Made by a program: the position numbers and the translations under genes. The notes beneath the pieces are model-generated. The model was not told the DNA's origin. It ran no database searches and worked only from the letters and a program-made list of their open reading frames with translations. This document shows, piece by piece, positions 16,597 to 25,630 of a DNA stretch of 64,000 nucleotides (its first letter is position 1; each line of letters opens with the position of its first letter). The DNA is taken from contig NZ_NHOT01000012.1 of the NCBI RefSeq assembly GCF_002197755.1, positions 62,001-126,000 of the forward strand, read 5' to 3'. This stretch comes from Pedobacter sp. AJM (lineage in GTDB: Bacteria; Bacteroidota; Bacteroidia; Sphingobacteriales; Sphingobacteriaceae).

Positions 16597-19500
16597 ATGT
16601 TCGGTAAATTTATACAGAGGCCCGTCCTCTCTATCGTAATATCGCTAATTATTGTGTTTCTGGGTGTTTTGGCCATCACAGGTCTGCCCGTAACCCAATT
16701 TCCAACGATATCACCTCCTAAAGTTAACATCACGGCTGAGTATCCGGGTGCAAACAACGAGTTATTAGTTAAATCAGTTATCATTCCCTTAGAGCGTGCC
16801 TTAAATGGTGTACCAGGAATGAAATATATTGCTTCAAATGCCGGTAACGATGGTGAAGCCAGTGTACAGGTGGTTTTCAATCTGGGAACAGATCCTAATC
16901 AGGCTTCATTAAACGTACAAAACCGTGTGGCTGCGGTGAACAACAAGCTCCCGCCTTTGGTCATTCGCGAAGGGGTAAAAATCAGTAGGGAAGAGCCTAA
17001 CATGTTGATGTATATCAACTTGTATAGTAACGACCCAAAAATGAATCAGAACTTCCTGTATAACTTTGCCGATATCAATTTACTTTCCGAATTGAAAAGG
17101 GTAGACGGGGTAGGTTTTGCAGATATCCTGGGAGACAGGGATTATGCCATGCGGATCTGGTTAAAGCCAGACAGGATGCAGACCTATAAAATCTCTCCGG
17201 ATGAAGTCATGGATGCTTTGGGTAAACAAAGTTTGGAAGCATCGCCGGGTAAAACAGGTGAAAGTTCTGGTCAGCGTTCTGAAGCTTTTGAATACGTGTT
17301 AAAATATTCAGGCCGTTTTACCACACCTGAGCAATATGGCAATATCATTTTAAGGGCCAATCCCAATGGTGAAATGTTGCGCTTAAAAGATGTGGCTGAT
17401 ATCAGTTTCAGTTCTTCATTCTACAACCTTTACTCAACTTTAAATGGAAAATCTTCTGCAGCTATTGTATTAAAACAATCATACGGAAGTAACGCCACAC
17501 AGGTAATTAAAGATGTAAAAGCCAAAATGGCTGAAATTAAAGCCACATCCTTTCCAAAAGGTCTGGATTATGAAATCAGTTATGACGTTTCTAAATTTTT
17601 GGATGCCTCTATTGAGAAGGTAGTGCACACACTGGTAGAAGCATTTATCCTGGTGGGTTTAGTGGTCTTCTTGTTCCTTGGTGACTGGAGATCTACACTA
17701 ATTCCGGCGATTGCTGTTCCGGTATCTTTGATTGGTACGTTTGTATTCATGCAGTTCTTTGGCATCACTTTAAACCTGATTACACTTTTTGCTTTGGTCA
17801 TGGCAATTGGTGTGGTTGTGGATGATGCGATTGTGGTAATTGAAGCCGTACACGCCAAGCTGGAGCATGATCCGAAGTTATCTGTTTTGAAGGCCACACA
17901 AATGGCCATGAAAGAAATCAGCGGCGCCATTATTGCCATTACGTTTTTGATGGCGGCAGTGTTTATTCCGGTAACCTTTATGTCTGGTCCGGTGGGTATT
18001 TTTTACCGGCAGTTCTCCATCACCATGGCTACAGCGATTATCTTATCGGGTGTGGTGGCATTAACTTTAACGCCGGCCCTATGTGCGATGATGTTGAAAA
18101 ATAATCATGGTGTTGCTAAAAAGAAAACGATTGTTGATAAATTACTGGATGGCTTTAACAATGGCTTTTACAAACTAACTGGCCGATATGAAAATGTCTT
18201 AAGTAAGGTCGTAGGCAGGCGGTTATTTACCTTTGGCGTATTGGCCGTATTTTGTGTGGGCATTTATTTTATCAGTAACAGTGTGCCATCAGGCTTTATT
18301 CCGAATGAAGATCAGGGGATGGTTTATGCCATTCTTCAGATGCCTCCGGGTTCAACCTTAGAGCGTACCAATCAGGCTGCAGAAAAACTGCAAAAAATGT
18401 CTGAAAGTGTGGAAGGCGTAAAATCAGTTTCTTCATTGGCAGGTTATGAGGTTTTATCAGAAGGTACGGGATCAAATACAGGTACCTGTTTAATCAACCT
18501 TAAAGACTGGAGCGAACGTAAGAATTCAGCAACTGATGTTATTAAAGTGCTCGAAGAAAAAGCCAAAGATATTCCTGGGGCCACAGTTGAGTTTTTCCAA
18601 CCACCGGCAGTACCGGGATATGGCGCAGCGGGTGGTTTTGAGTGTCGTTTGCTGGATATGGCCGGAAGTGGCGATTACAAAAAACTGGAAACAGTAGGTA
18701 ACGATTTTGTAAGGGAATTGAATAAACGGAAAGAACTGGCTTCGGTATTTACTTTCTTCAGTGCAAGTTTCCCTCAGTACATGCTGAACATTGATAATGA
18801 TCTGGCACAGCAAAAAGGGGTGAGTATTGATAATGCCATGAATACCTTATCTACTTATGTGGGTAGTGATTATGAAACCAGTTTCATTAAATATGACCGT
18901 CCGTATAAAGTAGTGGTTCAGGCTTCGCCACAATACAGGGCCTTACCTGAAGATGTTTTGAAACTTTATGTGAAAAACAATAAAGATGAAATGGTGCCTT
19001 TTTCTGCCTTTATGACGATGAAAAAAGTATATGGCCCATCTGAAATTACACGCCATAATATGCACAATGCCGCAGAGATCAGTGGTCAGGCAGCACCGGG
19101 ATACAGCTCCGGACAAGCGATTGAGGCGATTAAAGAAGTGGCACAGAAAACTTTACCACGTGGTTATGCCATTGACTGGGCAGGTATTTCAAAAGATGAG
19201 GTATCCCGTGGAAATGAAGCCATTTATATTTTCTTAATCTGTCTGGGTTTCGTGTATCTGGTATTGGCTGCACAGTATGAAAGCTTTATTCTGCCATTGG
19301 CGGTTATCTTATCGCTTCCTACCGGTATTTTTGGTGCATTTTTATTCGTCAAACTGTTTGGCTTAGAAAATAACATCTATGCACAGGTGGCGATGGTGAT
19401 GCTGATTGGATTGCTGGGGAAAAATGCCGTGTTGATTGTGGAGTTTGCCATGCACCGGCATAGTCAGGGGGTGACCATTATCAAGGCTGCAATGGAAGGT

Positions 19501-19767
19501 GCTGCCATCAGGTTCAGGCCGATCTTAATGACATCCTTCGCTTTCGTGGCTGGTTTAATTCCGCTTACCATAGCTACCGGACCAGGAAGAATCGGGAACC
19601 GGACAATTGGTACAGCCGCTGCCGGCGGGATGATATTCGGTACCGTTTTAGGCGTATTGATCATCCCGGGTTTGTTTTACATTTTTGGTACAATAGCAAC
19701 CAAACGTAAGCTGATCAATATTGAAGAAGGACATCCGTTAACTGAAGAAATTGAAGACAATGTTTAA
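16597..19767 (+). CDS. RND (HAE-1) inner-membrane efflux transporter (first pump)
   Basis: The protein has 1056 residues, the normal AcrB size, with 12 predicted membrane helices in two repeats and large periplasmic loops. The proton-relay aspartates are present in VVVDDAIVVIEAVHAK (TM4, equivalent to AcrB D407/D408), and the TM10 lysine region reads LIGLLGKNAVLIVEFA. The start MFGKFIQRPVLSIVISL and the QFPTISPPKVNITAEYPGA loop are typical of HAE-1 multidrug pumps. It exports hydrophobic compounds using the proton gradient. It is flanked by its adaptor and channel genes. Confidence 0.95.
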   Translation: MFGKFIQRPVLSIVISLIIVFLGVLAITGLPVTQFPTISPPKVNITAEYPGANNELLVKSVIIPLERALNGVPGMKYIASNAGNDGEASVQVVFNLGTDPNQASLNVQNRVAAVNNKLPPLVIREGVKISREEPNMLMYINLYSNDPKMNQNFLYNFADINLLSELKRVDGVGFADILGDRDYAMRIWLKPDRMQTYKISPDEVMDALGKQSLEASPGKTGESSGQRSEAFEYVLKYSGRFTTPEQYGNIILRANPNGEMLRLKDVADISFSSSFYNLYSTLNGKSSAAIVLKQSYGSNATQVIKDVKAKMAEIKATSFPKGLDYEISYDVSKFLDASIEKVVHTLVEAFILVGLVVFLFLGDWRSTLIPAIAVPVSLIGTFVFMQFFGITLNLITLFALVMAIGVVVDDAIVVIEAVHAKLEHDPKLSVLKATQMAMKEISGAIIAITFLMAAVFIPVTFMSGPVGIFYRQFSITMATAIILSGVVALTLTPALCAMMLKNNHGVAKKKTIVDKLLDGFNNGFYKLTGRYENVLSKVVGRRLFTFGVLAVFCVGIYFISNSVPSGFIPNEDQGMVYAILQMPPGSTLERTNQAAEKLQKMSESVEGVKSVSSLAGYEVLSEGTGSNTGTCLINLKDWSERKNSATDVIKVLEEKAKDIPGATVEFFQPPAVPGYGAAGGFECRLLDMAGSGDYKKLETVGNDFVRELNKRKELASVFTFFSASFPQYMLNIDNDLAQQKGVSIDNAMNTLSTYVGSDYETSFIKYDRPYKVVVQASPQYRALPEDVLKLYVKNNKDEMVPFSAFMTMKKVYGPSEITRHNMHNAAEISGQAAPGYSSGQAIEAIKEVAQKTLPRGYAIDWAGISKDEVSRGNEAIYIFLICLGFVYLVLAAQYESFILPLAVILSLPTGIFGAFLFVKLFGLENNIYAQVAMVMLIGLLGKNAVLIVEFAMHRHSQGVTIIKAAMEGAAIRFRPILMTSFAFVAGLIPLTIATGPGRIGNRTIGTAAAGGMIFGTVLGVLIIPGLFYIFGTIATKRKLINIEEGHPLTEEIEDNV

Positions 19768-21193
19768 AAATAGCATTTATAAAAGCCTCGGTTTAGCTGT
19801 AATATGTGCAGCTTATACCGCCTGTAAATTACCGGAGGTGGCGCAACGTGCTGAAAATAAAAACGTACCTGAGGGTTTTAGCGACTCAAAGGATACCCTA
19901 AACAGCGCAAGCATCCAATGGAAAACATTTTTTACAGATCCTAATCTGGTTACCCTCATTGATACAGCTTTGAAAAATAACCAGGAACTAAATATCACTT
20001 TACAGGATATTGAAATTGCCAGAAATGATATCAAAGCCAAAAAAGGTGACCTTTTACCAACAGTAGGTTATGGTGTTGGTGCCGGACTGGAAAAAGTGGG
20101 CCGGTACACCAGCCCCGGTGCCGGCGATGCCTCAACAGATATTACGCCGGGAAAACGTGTTCCTGAAGTACTGCCTGATTACAAATTTGGACTACAGGCC
20201 AACTGGGAGGCAGATATCTGGCATAAATTGCGGAATGCAAAGCAATCTGCGGTGAATCATTACCTGTCAACCATTGCAGGAAAGAATTTTGTGGTCACGA
20301 ACCTGGTGGCTGAGGTAGCCAATTCCTATTATGAATTACTGGCATTGGATAACCAGCTGGATATTGTAAAACAAAATATTAAAATTCAAAGTGATGCCCT
20401 GGAACTCATGAAGATTCAGAAAGAGGCTACCAGGGTTACTGAACTTGCGGTAAGGAAATTCCAGGCTGAGGTTTTAAGCTCTAAGAGCATGCAATTTGAT
20501 ATTCAGCAAGATATAACAGAGACAGAGAACAAAATTAATTTTCTGCTGGGCCGGTACCCGCAACCCATCATCAGGGATAGCAAAAGTTTTACAGACCTGG
20601 TTCCAACAACGGTACAATCTGGTATTCCATCGCAATTATTGGCGAACCGCCCTGATATTAAACAGGCCGAACTGGAACTGGCTGCGGCAAAATTAGATGT
20701 GAAAGTGGCGAAGGCACAATTCTATCCTTCGCTAAGCATCTCTGCAACATTAGGTTATCAGGCCTTTAACCCAAGCTATTTATTAAGAACACCAGAATCT
20801 TTAATTTACTCCCTTGCCGGAGATTTAGCGGGTCCGCTGATTAATAAAAATGCGATAAAAGCAGAATATCTTACCGCAAATGCGAAACAGTTACAGGCCG
20901 TGTTCGATTATGAGAAAACCATATTGAATGGCTATATTGAAGTGGCGAATCAGATGTCGAATATCAATAATCTGCAAAAAAGTTATGATTTAAAAAATCA
21001 GCAGGTAAAGGCACTTACCGAATCGATTGATATTTCCAATGCTTTATTCAGATCGGCCCGTGCAGATTATTTCGAAGTATTAATGACGCAGCGCGATGCC
21101 CTGCAATCCAAACTGGAATTAATCGAAACCAAAAAACAACAGCTTAATGCCGTGGTAAATATTTACCATGCGCTAGGTGGCGGATGGAATTAA
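19760..21193 (+). CDS. Outer-membrane efflux channel lipoprotein (OprM/NodT-like, first pump)
   Basis: The ATG at 19760 overlaps the end of the transporter gene by 8 bases, implying coupled translation; a TTG at 19751 is less likely. The protein of about 477 residues starts with a lipoprotein signal (LAVICAAYTAC). It shows the two repeated helical regions of the TolC superfamily (ELNITLQDIEIARNDIKAKKG and LLANRPDIKQAELELAAAKLDVKVAKAQFYP, the classic RPDI...A motif). It forms the outer-membrane duct for the pump. Confidence 0.93.
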   Translation: MFKNSIYKSLGLAVICAAYTACKLPEVAQRAENKNVPEGFSDSKDTLNSASIQWKTFFTDPNLVTLIDTALKNNQELNITLQDIEIARNDIKAKKGDLLPTVGYGVGAGLEKVGRYTSPGAGDASTDITPGKRVPEVLPDYKFGLQANWEADIWHKLRNAKQSAVNHYLSTIAGKNFVVTNLVAEVANSYYELLALDNQLDIVKQNIKIQSDALELMKIQKEATRVTELAVRKFQAEVLSSKSMQFDIQQDITETENKINFLLGRYPQPIIRDSKSFTDLVPTTVQSGIPSQLLANRPDIKQAELELAAAKLDVKVAKAQFYPSLSISATLGYQAFNPSYLLRTPESLIYSLAGDLAGPLINKNAIKAEYLTANAKQLQAVFDYEKTILNGYIEVANQMSNINNLQKSYDLKNQQVKALTESIDISNALFRSARADYFEVLMTQRDALQSKLELIETKKQQLNAVVNIYHALGGGWN

Positions 21194-21221
21194 CCCGTTT
21201 TTTTAATTTTTAGCAAAATCA

Positions 21222-21256
21222 GGCGGCTTCCGGATATTTCCGGAGGCCGTTTGTGT
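21222..21256 (+). terminator. Intrinsic terminator after the first RND operon
   Basis: An 11-bp stem (CGGCTTCCGGA at 21224-21234 with TCCGGAGGCCG at 21239-21249, one G-T pair) is closed by a 4-base loop and followed by TTTGTGTTTT. It lies 30 bases after the channel gene stop. Confidence 0.75.
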
Positions 21257-21481
21257 TTTGAATGCACTGGTTTTAACCGGATGGATGCTTCAATGTAAAC
21301 GGTGATCACTGCTTTGCGCAACATGATCACCATGTTACCCGAATAACGGCTATCCTGCACAGTGACTACATCAATCACCGGATTTTCTTAAACGATTTAG
21401 CTTGTTGGGTTTGGTTTTCTTTCGGTTTGAGGGGTGTTGTCGTGAAATCGAAAAAAAACGAAACTTTTTTTGAATAATTAT

Positions 21482-21511
21482 TTTGAAATTGAGGTTTATC
21501 CTTTAGTTTTG
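21482..21511 (+). promoter_or_regulatory. Bacteroidota-type promoter for the small membrane protein
   Basis: TTTG at 21482-21485 and TAGTTTTG at 21504-21511 match the -33/-7 elements (TTTG and TAnnTTTG), with an 18-base spacer. The expected transcript start is near 21516-21520. This is after the ATG at 21513, so it supports the later ATG at 21534. Confidence 0.6.
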
Positions 21512-21533
21512 TATGGCTAACCAAATATATTTT

Positions 21534-21746
21534 ATGAGTAATTTATCTCATCCGAAACCGGTTAAAAACTCCGATAGGATAGGATCTGACCATAAGCATC
21601 TTAAAGAATCCTATGTGCCGGCTTCAAAACGTAAATTTGAAGGATGGCCGATCTTGTGGATATTATTGATCCTCTTGTTAACTTTGATGATTTTATGGTA
21701 TACAGGCAAGGCTGCCGCAATCATGGAATGGATTGAAAAGAAATAA
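21534..21746 (+). CDS. Small single-pass membrane protein, unknown function
   Basis: The ATG at 21534 gives 70 residues; the upstream ATG at 21513 lies before the expected transcription start. The first 40 residues are hydrophilic (HPKPVKNSDRIGSDHKHLKE), followed by one strong membrane helix (ILWILLILLLTLMILWY) and a short charged tail (IMEWIEKK). I do not recognise a family. It is a single gene between two terminator-like regions. Confidence 0.6.
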   Translation: MSNLSHPKPVKNSDRIGSDHKHLKESYVPASKRKFEGWPILWILLILLLTLMILWYTGKAAAIMEWIEKK

Positions 21747-21840
21747 AAACGGGTTAAAGCGCTATAGGTCTGGAAATAATCAGGAAGGTCAGGTGGAAAA
21801 AACTTGTTGAGAGCGCTGATTTATTTTTTTGAGATTGTAC

Positions 21841-21951
21841 CTAGAATTTTTCGTCGTCGCTTGGAATCTGTTCAGCAGAAAAATAGCAATATAACATGAG
21901 GGCGAATGATCCGACGTAGAAGGCTGCTGTGATTAATAGGAATGTGCTCAT
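21841..21951 (-). CDS. Very small membrane protein (36 residues), unannotated size class
   Basis: On the minus strand an ATG at 21951 opens a 36-codon frame ending in TAG. It encodes a short N-terminal membrane helix (MSTFLLITAAFYVGSFALML) and a polar acidic tail (SAEQIPSDDEKF). The amphipathic layout, with one clean hydrophobic helix and a charged end, is what a real bacterial small membrane protein looks like and not what random sequence gives. It lies in an otherwise empty 394-base gap. Function is unknown; it may modulate a membrane complex. Confidence 0.5.
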   Translation of the reverse strand: MSTFLLITAAFYVGSFALMLYCYFSAEQIPSDDEKF

Positions 21952-22140
21952 AATACTAGATGTTTGTTGGTTAGGTTATTTTTACATTAAGTTTTTGTGA
22001 ATTGTTTATTAAACATAGAAATAAAAAAGAAATAAGTCAATAGTGTTGAAAAATATTTTATTTTATTTTTATGGTTTCATTGATGAGCATCAAACAAGAT
22101 TAATTAATCCATGCCGAAAGACTAAAAAACCAAGAAAAAG

Positions 22141-22563
22141 ATGGCTAAAATAAATCCCTATTTAAATTTCAATGGCAATACAGAAGCCGCATTTAATTTT
22201 TATAAATCCGTTTTCGGCGGGGAGTTCCTGGTTGTTCAGCGATTTAAAGATGCGCCAGGCTGCGAAGGCATGCCGCAGGATCATCTGGAAAAAATCATGC
22301 ATATCGCACTACCCATCGGAGGGGGCATCATCATGGGCACTGATGTTCTGCCGCCCATGCCACCGGCCACGTATGGCAGCGGGATTTCGATTTCTGTAGA
22401 TGCTGAAAGTGAAGCAGAAGCCCGTCGGGTTTTTGAAAGCTTATCTGCTGGTGGCGAAATTACCATGCCTTTGGAAAAAATGTTCTGGGGTGCACTTTTT
22501 GGGATGCTAACTGATCCATACGGGATACAATGGATGGTTAATTACGATGTGCCGCAGAAATAA
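22141..22563 (+). CDS. VOC-fold (PhnB/glyoxalase-like) protein
   Basis: The protein has 140 residues. It starts INPYLNFNGNTEAAFNFYKSVFGGEF, the classic opening of PhnB-like proteins of the vicinal-oxygen-chelate fold, and ends with MFWGALFGMLTDPYGIQWMVN, the C-terminal DPxGxxW signature. These are small cytoplasmic proteins whose substrates are mostly unknown. It is probably transcribed with the DoxX gene that follows after 73 bases. Confidence 0.88.
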   Translation: MAKINPYLNFNGNTEAAFNFYKSVFGGEFLVVQRFKDAPGCEGMPQDHLEKIMHIALPIGGGIIMGTDVLPPMPPATYGSGISISVDAESEAEARRVFESLSAGGEITMPLEKMFWGALFGMLTDPYGIQWMVNYDVPQK

Positions 22564-22636
22564 AAGCACAGGCAGTGAAAATCTGCCGGAATTTTTATAA
22601 TTTAATATTTTGTAAACCTATAAAAATCAAATTATT

Positions 22637-23017
22637 ATGAAAATTGCAGCCATTGTTGTCCGTTTATTATTGGCGGCCATGTATCTTTTTGCATCGGTTC
22701 CTTATTTCCTGAAAATAATGCCCGGAGAAATGCCGGCCATGACCACCGACCAGACCACTTTCATGACCGGCGTCACGGCATCCGTTTACCTCATGCCCCT
22801 GATTAAGGGAACAGAACTGGTTTCAGGTATTTTATTGCTGATCGGACGTACTGCACCACTAGGCGCACTGCTCATCTTTCCGGTTACCTTAAATATTTTT
22901 CTTTATCATGCCTTCCTGGGCCCTCAACAATTGCCTATGGTGGCGGCGATGCTGATTTTGAATGTGTTCCTTTTCTATGCCTACAGACAAAAATACCTGC
23001 CTATTGTTACCGGATAA
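22637..23017 (+). CDS. DoxX-family membrane protein
   Basis: The protein has 126 residues with four predicted membrane helices: residues 3-27 (RLLLAAMYLFASVPYF), about 45-68, 70-92 and 95-115. The spacing and motifs (KGTELVSGILLLIGR, APLGALLIFPVTLNIFLYH) fit the DoxX-like family. Family members are poorly understood; some act in redox balance. It follows the VOC gene closely. Confidence 0.75.
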   Translation: MKIAAIVVRLLLAAMYLFASVPYFLKIMPGEMPAMTTDQTTFMTGVTASVYLMPLIKGTELVSGILLLIGRTAPLGALLIFPVTLNIFLYHAFLGPQQLPMVAAMLILNVFLFYAYRQKYLPIVTG

Positions 23018-23050
23018 ATGTTCGGAAATATGCATTATTTTGCTTAATTA

Positions 23051-23081
23051 TTTGGATACAAAAGTCAATTCACTATCTTTA
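23051..23081 (+). promoter_or_regulatory. Bacteroidota-type promoter for the DUF2147 gene
   Basis: TTTG at 23051-23054 is followed after exactly 19 bases by TATCTTTA (23074-23081), a 7/8 match to TAnnTTTG. The start point would be near 23088, 16 bases before the ATG at 23104. Confidence 0.65.
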
Positions 23082-23103
23082 AAAACTAACTATAAATAAA
23101 AAT

Positions 23104-23535
23104 ATGAGAAAGCTTCCCTTGTTAATGCTGCTGTTTGTAGCCACGTCATTTTCAGTATTTGCGCAGAATAAAGATGCAATTGTTGGTAAATGGCTTAATC
23201 CATCCGGCGAAGGACAAATCGAAATCTATAAAAAAGGTGATAAATACTTCGGCAAATTAGCCTGGATTAAAGAACCTAATATTAATGGAAAGCCAAAACT
23301 GGATGTTAAAAATCCAAATGCAGCTTTACAAAAAAGGCCGTTATTAAATGTTGAGCTGTTAAAAGATTTTGTTTACGATGACGGGAAATGGACAGACGGT
23401 ACCATTTATGATCCTAAAAGTGGCAAAACCTATAGCTGCAATATGAGCATGAAAGGAAATGATGTGTTAAATGTGAGGGGCTATGTTGGCATATCGCTAT
23501 TGGGCAGATCTGAAACTTTTAAGCGGGTTAAATAA
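23104..23535 (+). CDS. Secreted DUF2147-family protein
   Basis: The protein has 143 residues with a signal peptide ending SVFAQ (cleavage near residue 21). The mature part opens AIVGKWLNPSGEGQIEIYKKGDKYFGKL and continues with the conserved GTIYDPKSGKTYSCNMSM and LNVRGYVGISLLGRSETF, which are the signatures of DUF2147. The fold is a small lipocalin-like beta-barrel and the function is unknown. It has its own promoter and is followed after 5 bases by the next gene, so the two are co-transcribed. Confidence 0.9.
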   Translation: MRKLPLLMLLFVATSFSVFAQNKDAIVGKWLNPSGEGQIEIYKKGDKYFGKLAWIKEPNINGKPKLDVKNPNAALQKRPLLNVELLKDFVYDDGKWTDGTIYDPKSGKTYSCNMSMKGNDVLNVRGYVGISLLGRSETFKRVK

Positions 23536-23540
23536 TAACA

Positions 23541-24560
23541 ATGAAAAAACTGATATGGTGCCTTTTAATGGCACCTTTTTTTTGCACTGCGCAGTCGTTT
23601 AGCCTAAAGCCTTTAAATGAAAATACCAAAACCAGCTTACGTGGTTTAAGTGTGGTATCTGATCAGGTGATATGGGCCAGCGGTAGCAATGGTGCTGTAG
23701 GGAAAACCGAAGACGGTGGCTTAACCTGGCAGTGGGTCAAACCAAAGGGGTATGAAAAACTGGATTTCAGGGATATAGAAGCTTTTGACCGTCAGCATGC
23801 CATCCTTGTAAATGCCGGATCACCTGCCTATGTGCTTAAAACCGATGATGGTGGAGCCACCTGGAGTGTGCATTATAAAAATATTGATTCAGCCATTTTT
23901 TTAGATGGATTGGGTTTCTGGAACCGCAACAGCGGGATGATTTTTGGCGATCCTATTCACGGTAAAATGCCCTTGTTAAAAACAACGGATGCAGGGAAAA
24001 CATGGAAAGATATCTCGTCCGGCATGAAACAGCACCTGGCGGAAGGGGAGGCCGGTTTTGCCGCAAGCGGAACCACCATTAAAACGCTGGCGGGCGGAAA
24101 GGTATGGATTGCCACAGGTGGATCTGTTTCCCATATTTATTATTCTGCAGATTACGGCAAAAACTGGAATATTTATCAATGCCCGATCTGGCAGGGAGAA
24201 AACACCACAGGCCCGTTTTCGATTGATTTTTTTGATGCTCAAAATGGCGTTGTGGTGGGTGGAAACTATGTGAAGGATAAAGTCAATGACAATAATGTTT
24301 TAATCACTGCTGACGGGGGAAAAACCTGGAACAAACCCATCACACCTGTTGCAGGTTTTCGGTCTGGTGTCACTTACCTGAATAAACAGGTGCTGGTGGC
24401 TACCGGAACATCCGGAACAGATATCTCTACCGATAGTGGACAAAACTGGAAACATCTGTCAGACCACAGTTTTAATGCCGTGCAAAAATCAGCAAAGGGA
24501 AACCGGATCATCCTCGCTGGTGAAAAAGGCAATATTTATGAACTGATCCTCAGCAGGTAA
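23541..24560 (+). CDS. Secreted beta-propeller with Asp-box repeats (YCF48/BNR-like)
   Basis: The protein has 339 residues with a signal peptide (MKKLIWCLLMAPFFCTAQ). At least five Asp-box repeats (SxDxGxTW) are visible: KTEDGGLTWQW, KTDDGGATWSV, KTTDAGKTWKD, TADGGKTWN and STDSGQNWKHL, spread over the whole length. This gives a six- or seven-bladed propeller as in the photosystem II assembly factor YCF48 and sialidase-like proteins. Bacteroidota have many such proteins, often annotated as oxidoreductases without evidence. The location is periplasmic or extracellular. It is co-transcribed with the DUF2147 gene. Confidence 0.85.
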   Translation: MKKLIWCLLMAPFFCTAQSFSLKPLNENTKTSLRGLSVVSDQVIWASGSNGAVGKTEDGGLTWQWVKPKGYEKLDFRDIEAFDRQHAILVNAGSPAYVLKTDDGGATWSVHYKNIDSAIFLDGLGFWNRNSGMIFGDPIHGKMPLLKTTDAGKTWKDISSGMKQHLAEGEAGFAASGTTIKTLAGGKVWIATGGSVSHIYYSADYGKNWNIYQCPIWQGENTTGPFSIDFFDAQNGVVVGGNYVKDKVNDNNVLITADGGKTWNKPITPVAGFRSGVTYLNKQVLVATGTSGTDISTDSGQNWKHLSDHSFNAVQKSAKGNRIILAGEKGNIYELILSR

Positions 24561-24704
24561 TTGATTTGATACCAATTGTAACAGTTGTTTGCCAACCGGG
24601 TCTAAGCCTTAATCACCTGCATTTTTAAAATTGTTGTTTATTCATACAAATCAGAATATTTTATTTTCTTTGCTAACTCAATACTTAATTATATATAACG
24701 TTCT

Positions 24705-25520
24705 ATGGATTTTTTGCACACTGTTTTAGGTGATGACATTCAGGCTGCCCTGCTTATTATTTTAAATTTAATTGTAATCGAAAGCCTTCTGTCAGTCGAT
24801 AATGCGGCGGTTTTAGCTACAATGGTGATGGATCTTCCAAAAGATCAACGGGATAAGGCACTGAAATATGGTATTATAGGGGCTTATGTTTTCCGTGGAA
24901 TCTGTTTATTCCTGGCGGCCTGGCTGGTGAAAATCTGGTGGCTAAAACCACTTGGTGGCCTTTACCTCATTTACCTTGCTTTTGATTATTTCTGGAAAAA
25001 GAATGCCAAAAAGAATGAAGCGGAAGAAGAAGTGGATAAAAGCAAAAGCTGGATTTACAAATCAACCGTTGGTTTGGTTGGTACCTTTTGGGCTACGGTA
25101 GCCTTGGTAGAAGTAATGGACCTGGCTTTCTCCATCGATAACGTTTTTGCTGCAGTGGCCTTTACCGATAATATTTACCTGATTTACATTGGCGTGTTTG
25201 TGGGGATTTTAGCCATGCGTTTCGTTGCCCAGGCATTTGTTAAACTCATGGAGAAATTTACTTTTTTAGAAACGGTTGCTTTCATTGTAATCGGTGTCCT
25301 GGGAATTAAGTTAACCTCCTCTCTATTCACGCATTTCAATCCGCAATCTCCTGTTTCTCATGCTATAGAAGGCGAAAAAACAGATTTATTTGTTTCCATA
25401 TTTACCGTAGCCATCTTTATTTTACCGGTACTGTCATCGCTTTTGTTTAATTTCCCTAAAAAAAACAAAAATGACCTCGAGGTAGCGGATAAAGCTGAAG
25501 ACGTTTTAGAACAGTCATAA
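24705..25520 (+). CDS. terC: TerC-family integral membrane protein
   Basis: The protein has 271 residues with seven or more predicted membrane helices. The two conserved intramembrane DN motifs are present: SLLSVDNAAVLATM (about 30-33) and DLAFSIDNVFAAVA (about 144-148), which is diagnostic of TerC (PF03741). TerC proteins are metal-related transporters (Mn homeostasis in some species) and part of the Ter stress and tellurite module. It heads a seven-gene run ending at 30427 with TerD and TelA genes, although the 104-base gap after it may hold a separate promoter. Confidence 0.93.
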   Translation: MDFLHTVLGDDIQAALLIILNLIVIESLLSVDNAAVLATMVMDLPKDQRDKALKYGIIGAYVFRGICLFLAAWLVKIWWLKPLGGLYLIYLAFDYFWKKNAKKNEAEEEVDKSKSWIYKSTVGLVGTFWATVALVEVMDLAFSIDNVFAAVAFTDNIYLIYIGVFVGILAMRFVAQAFVKLMEKFTFLETVAFIVIGVLGIKLTSSLFTHFNPQSPVSHAIEGEKTDLFVSIFTVAIFILPVLSSLLFNFPKKNKNDLEVADKAEDVLEQS

Positions 25521-25630
25521 AACATTCTCAGCCGCGTGTCTGTTAAGGTGTTACATATTATAACTCTTAAAGCTACGTTACAGGTATGGTCATGAATTTA
25601 CAATTATAGCTACAGGAAAACATATTGGGA

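Noticed and set aside
19751..19759. Upstream TTG start for the first outer-membrane channel gene
   Set aside because: The ATG at 19760 gives a good lipoprotein signal with 8-base overlap; the TTG adds only three residues.
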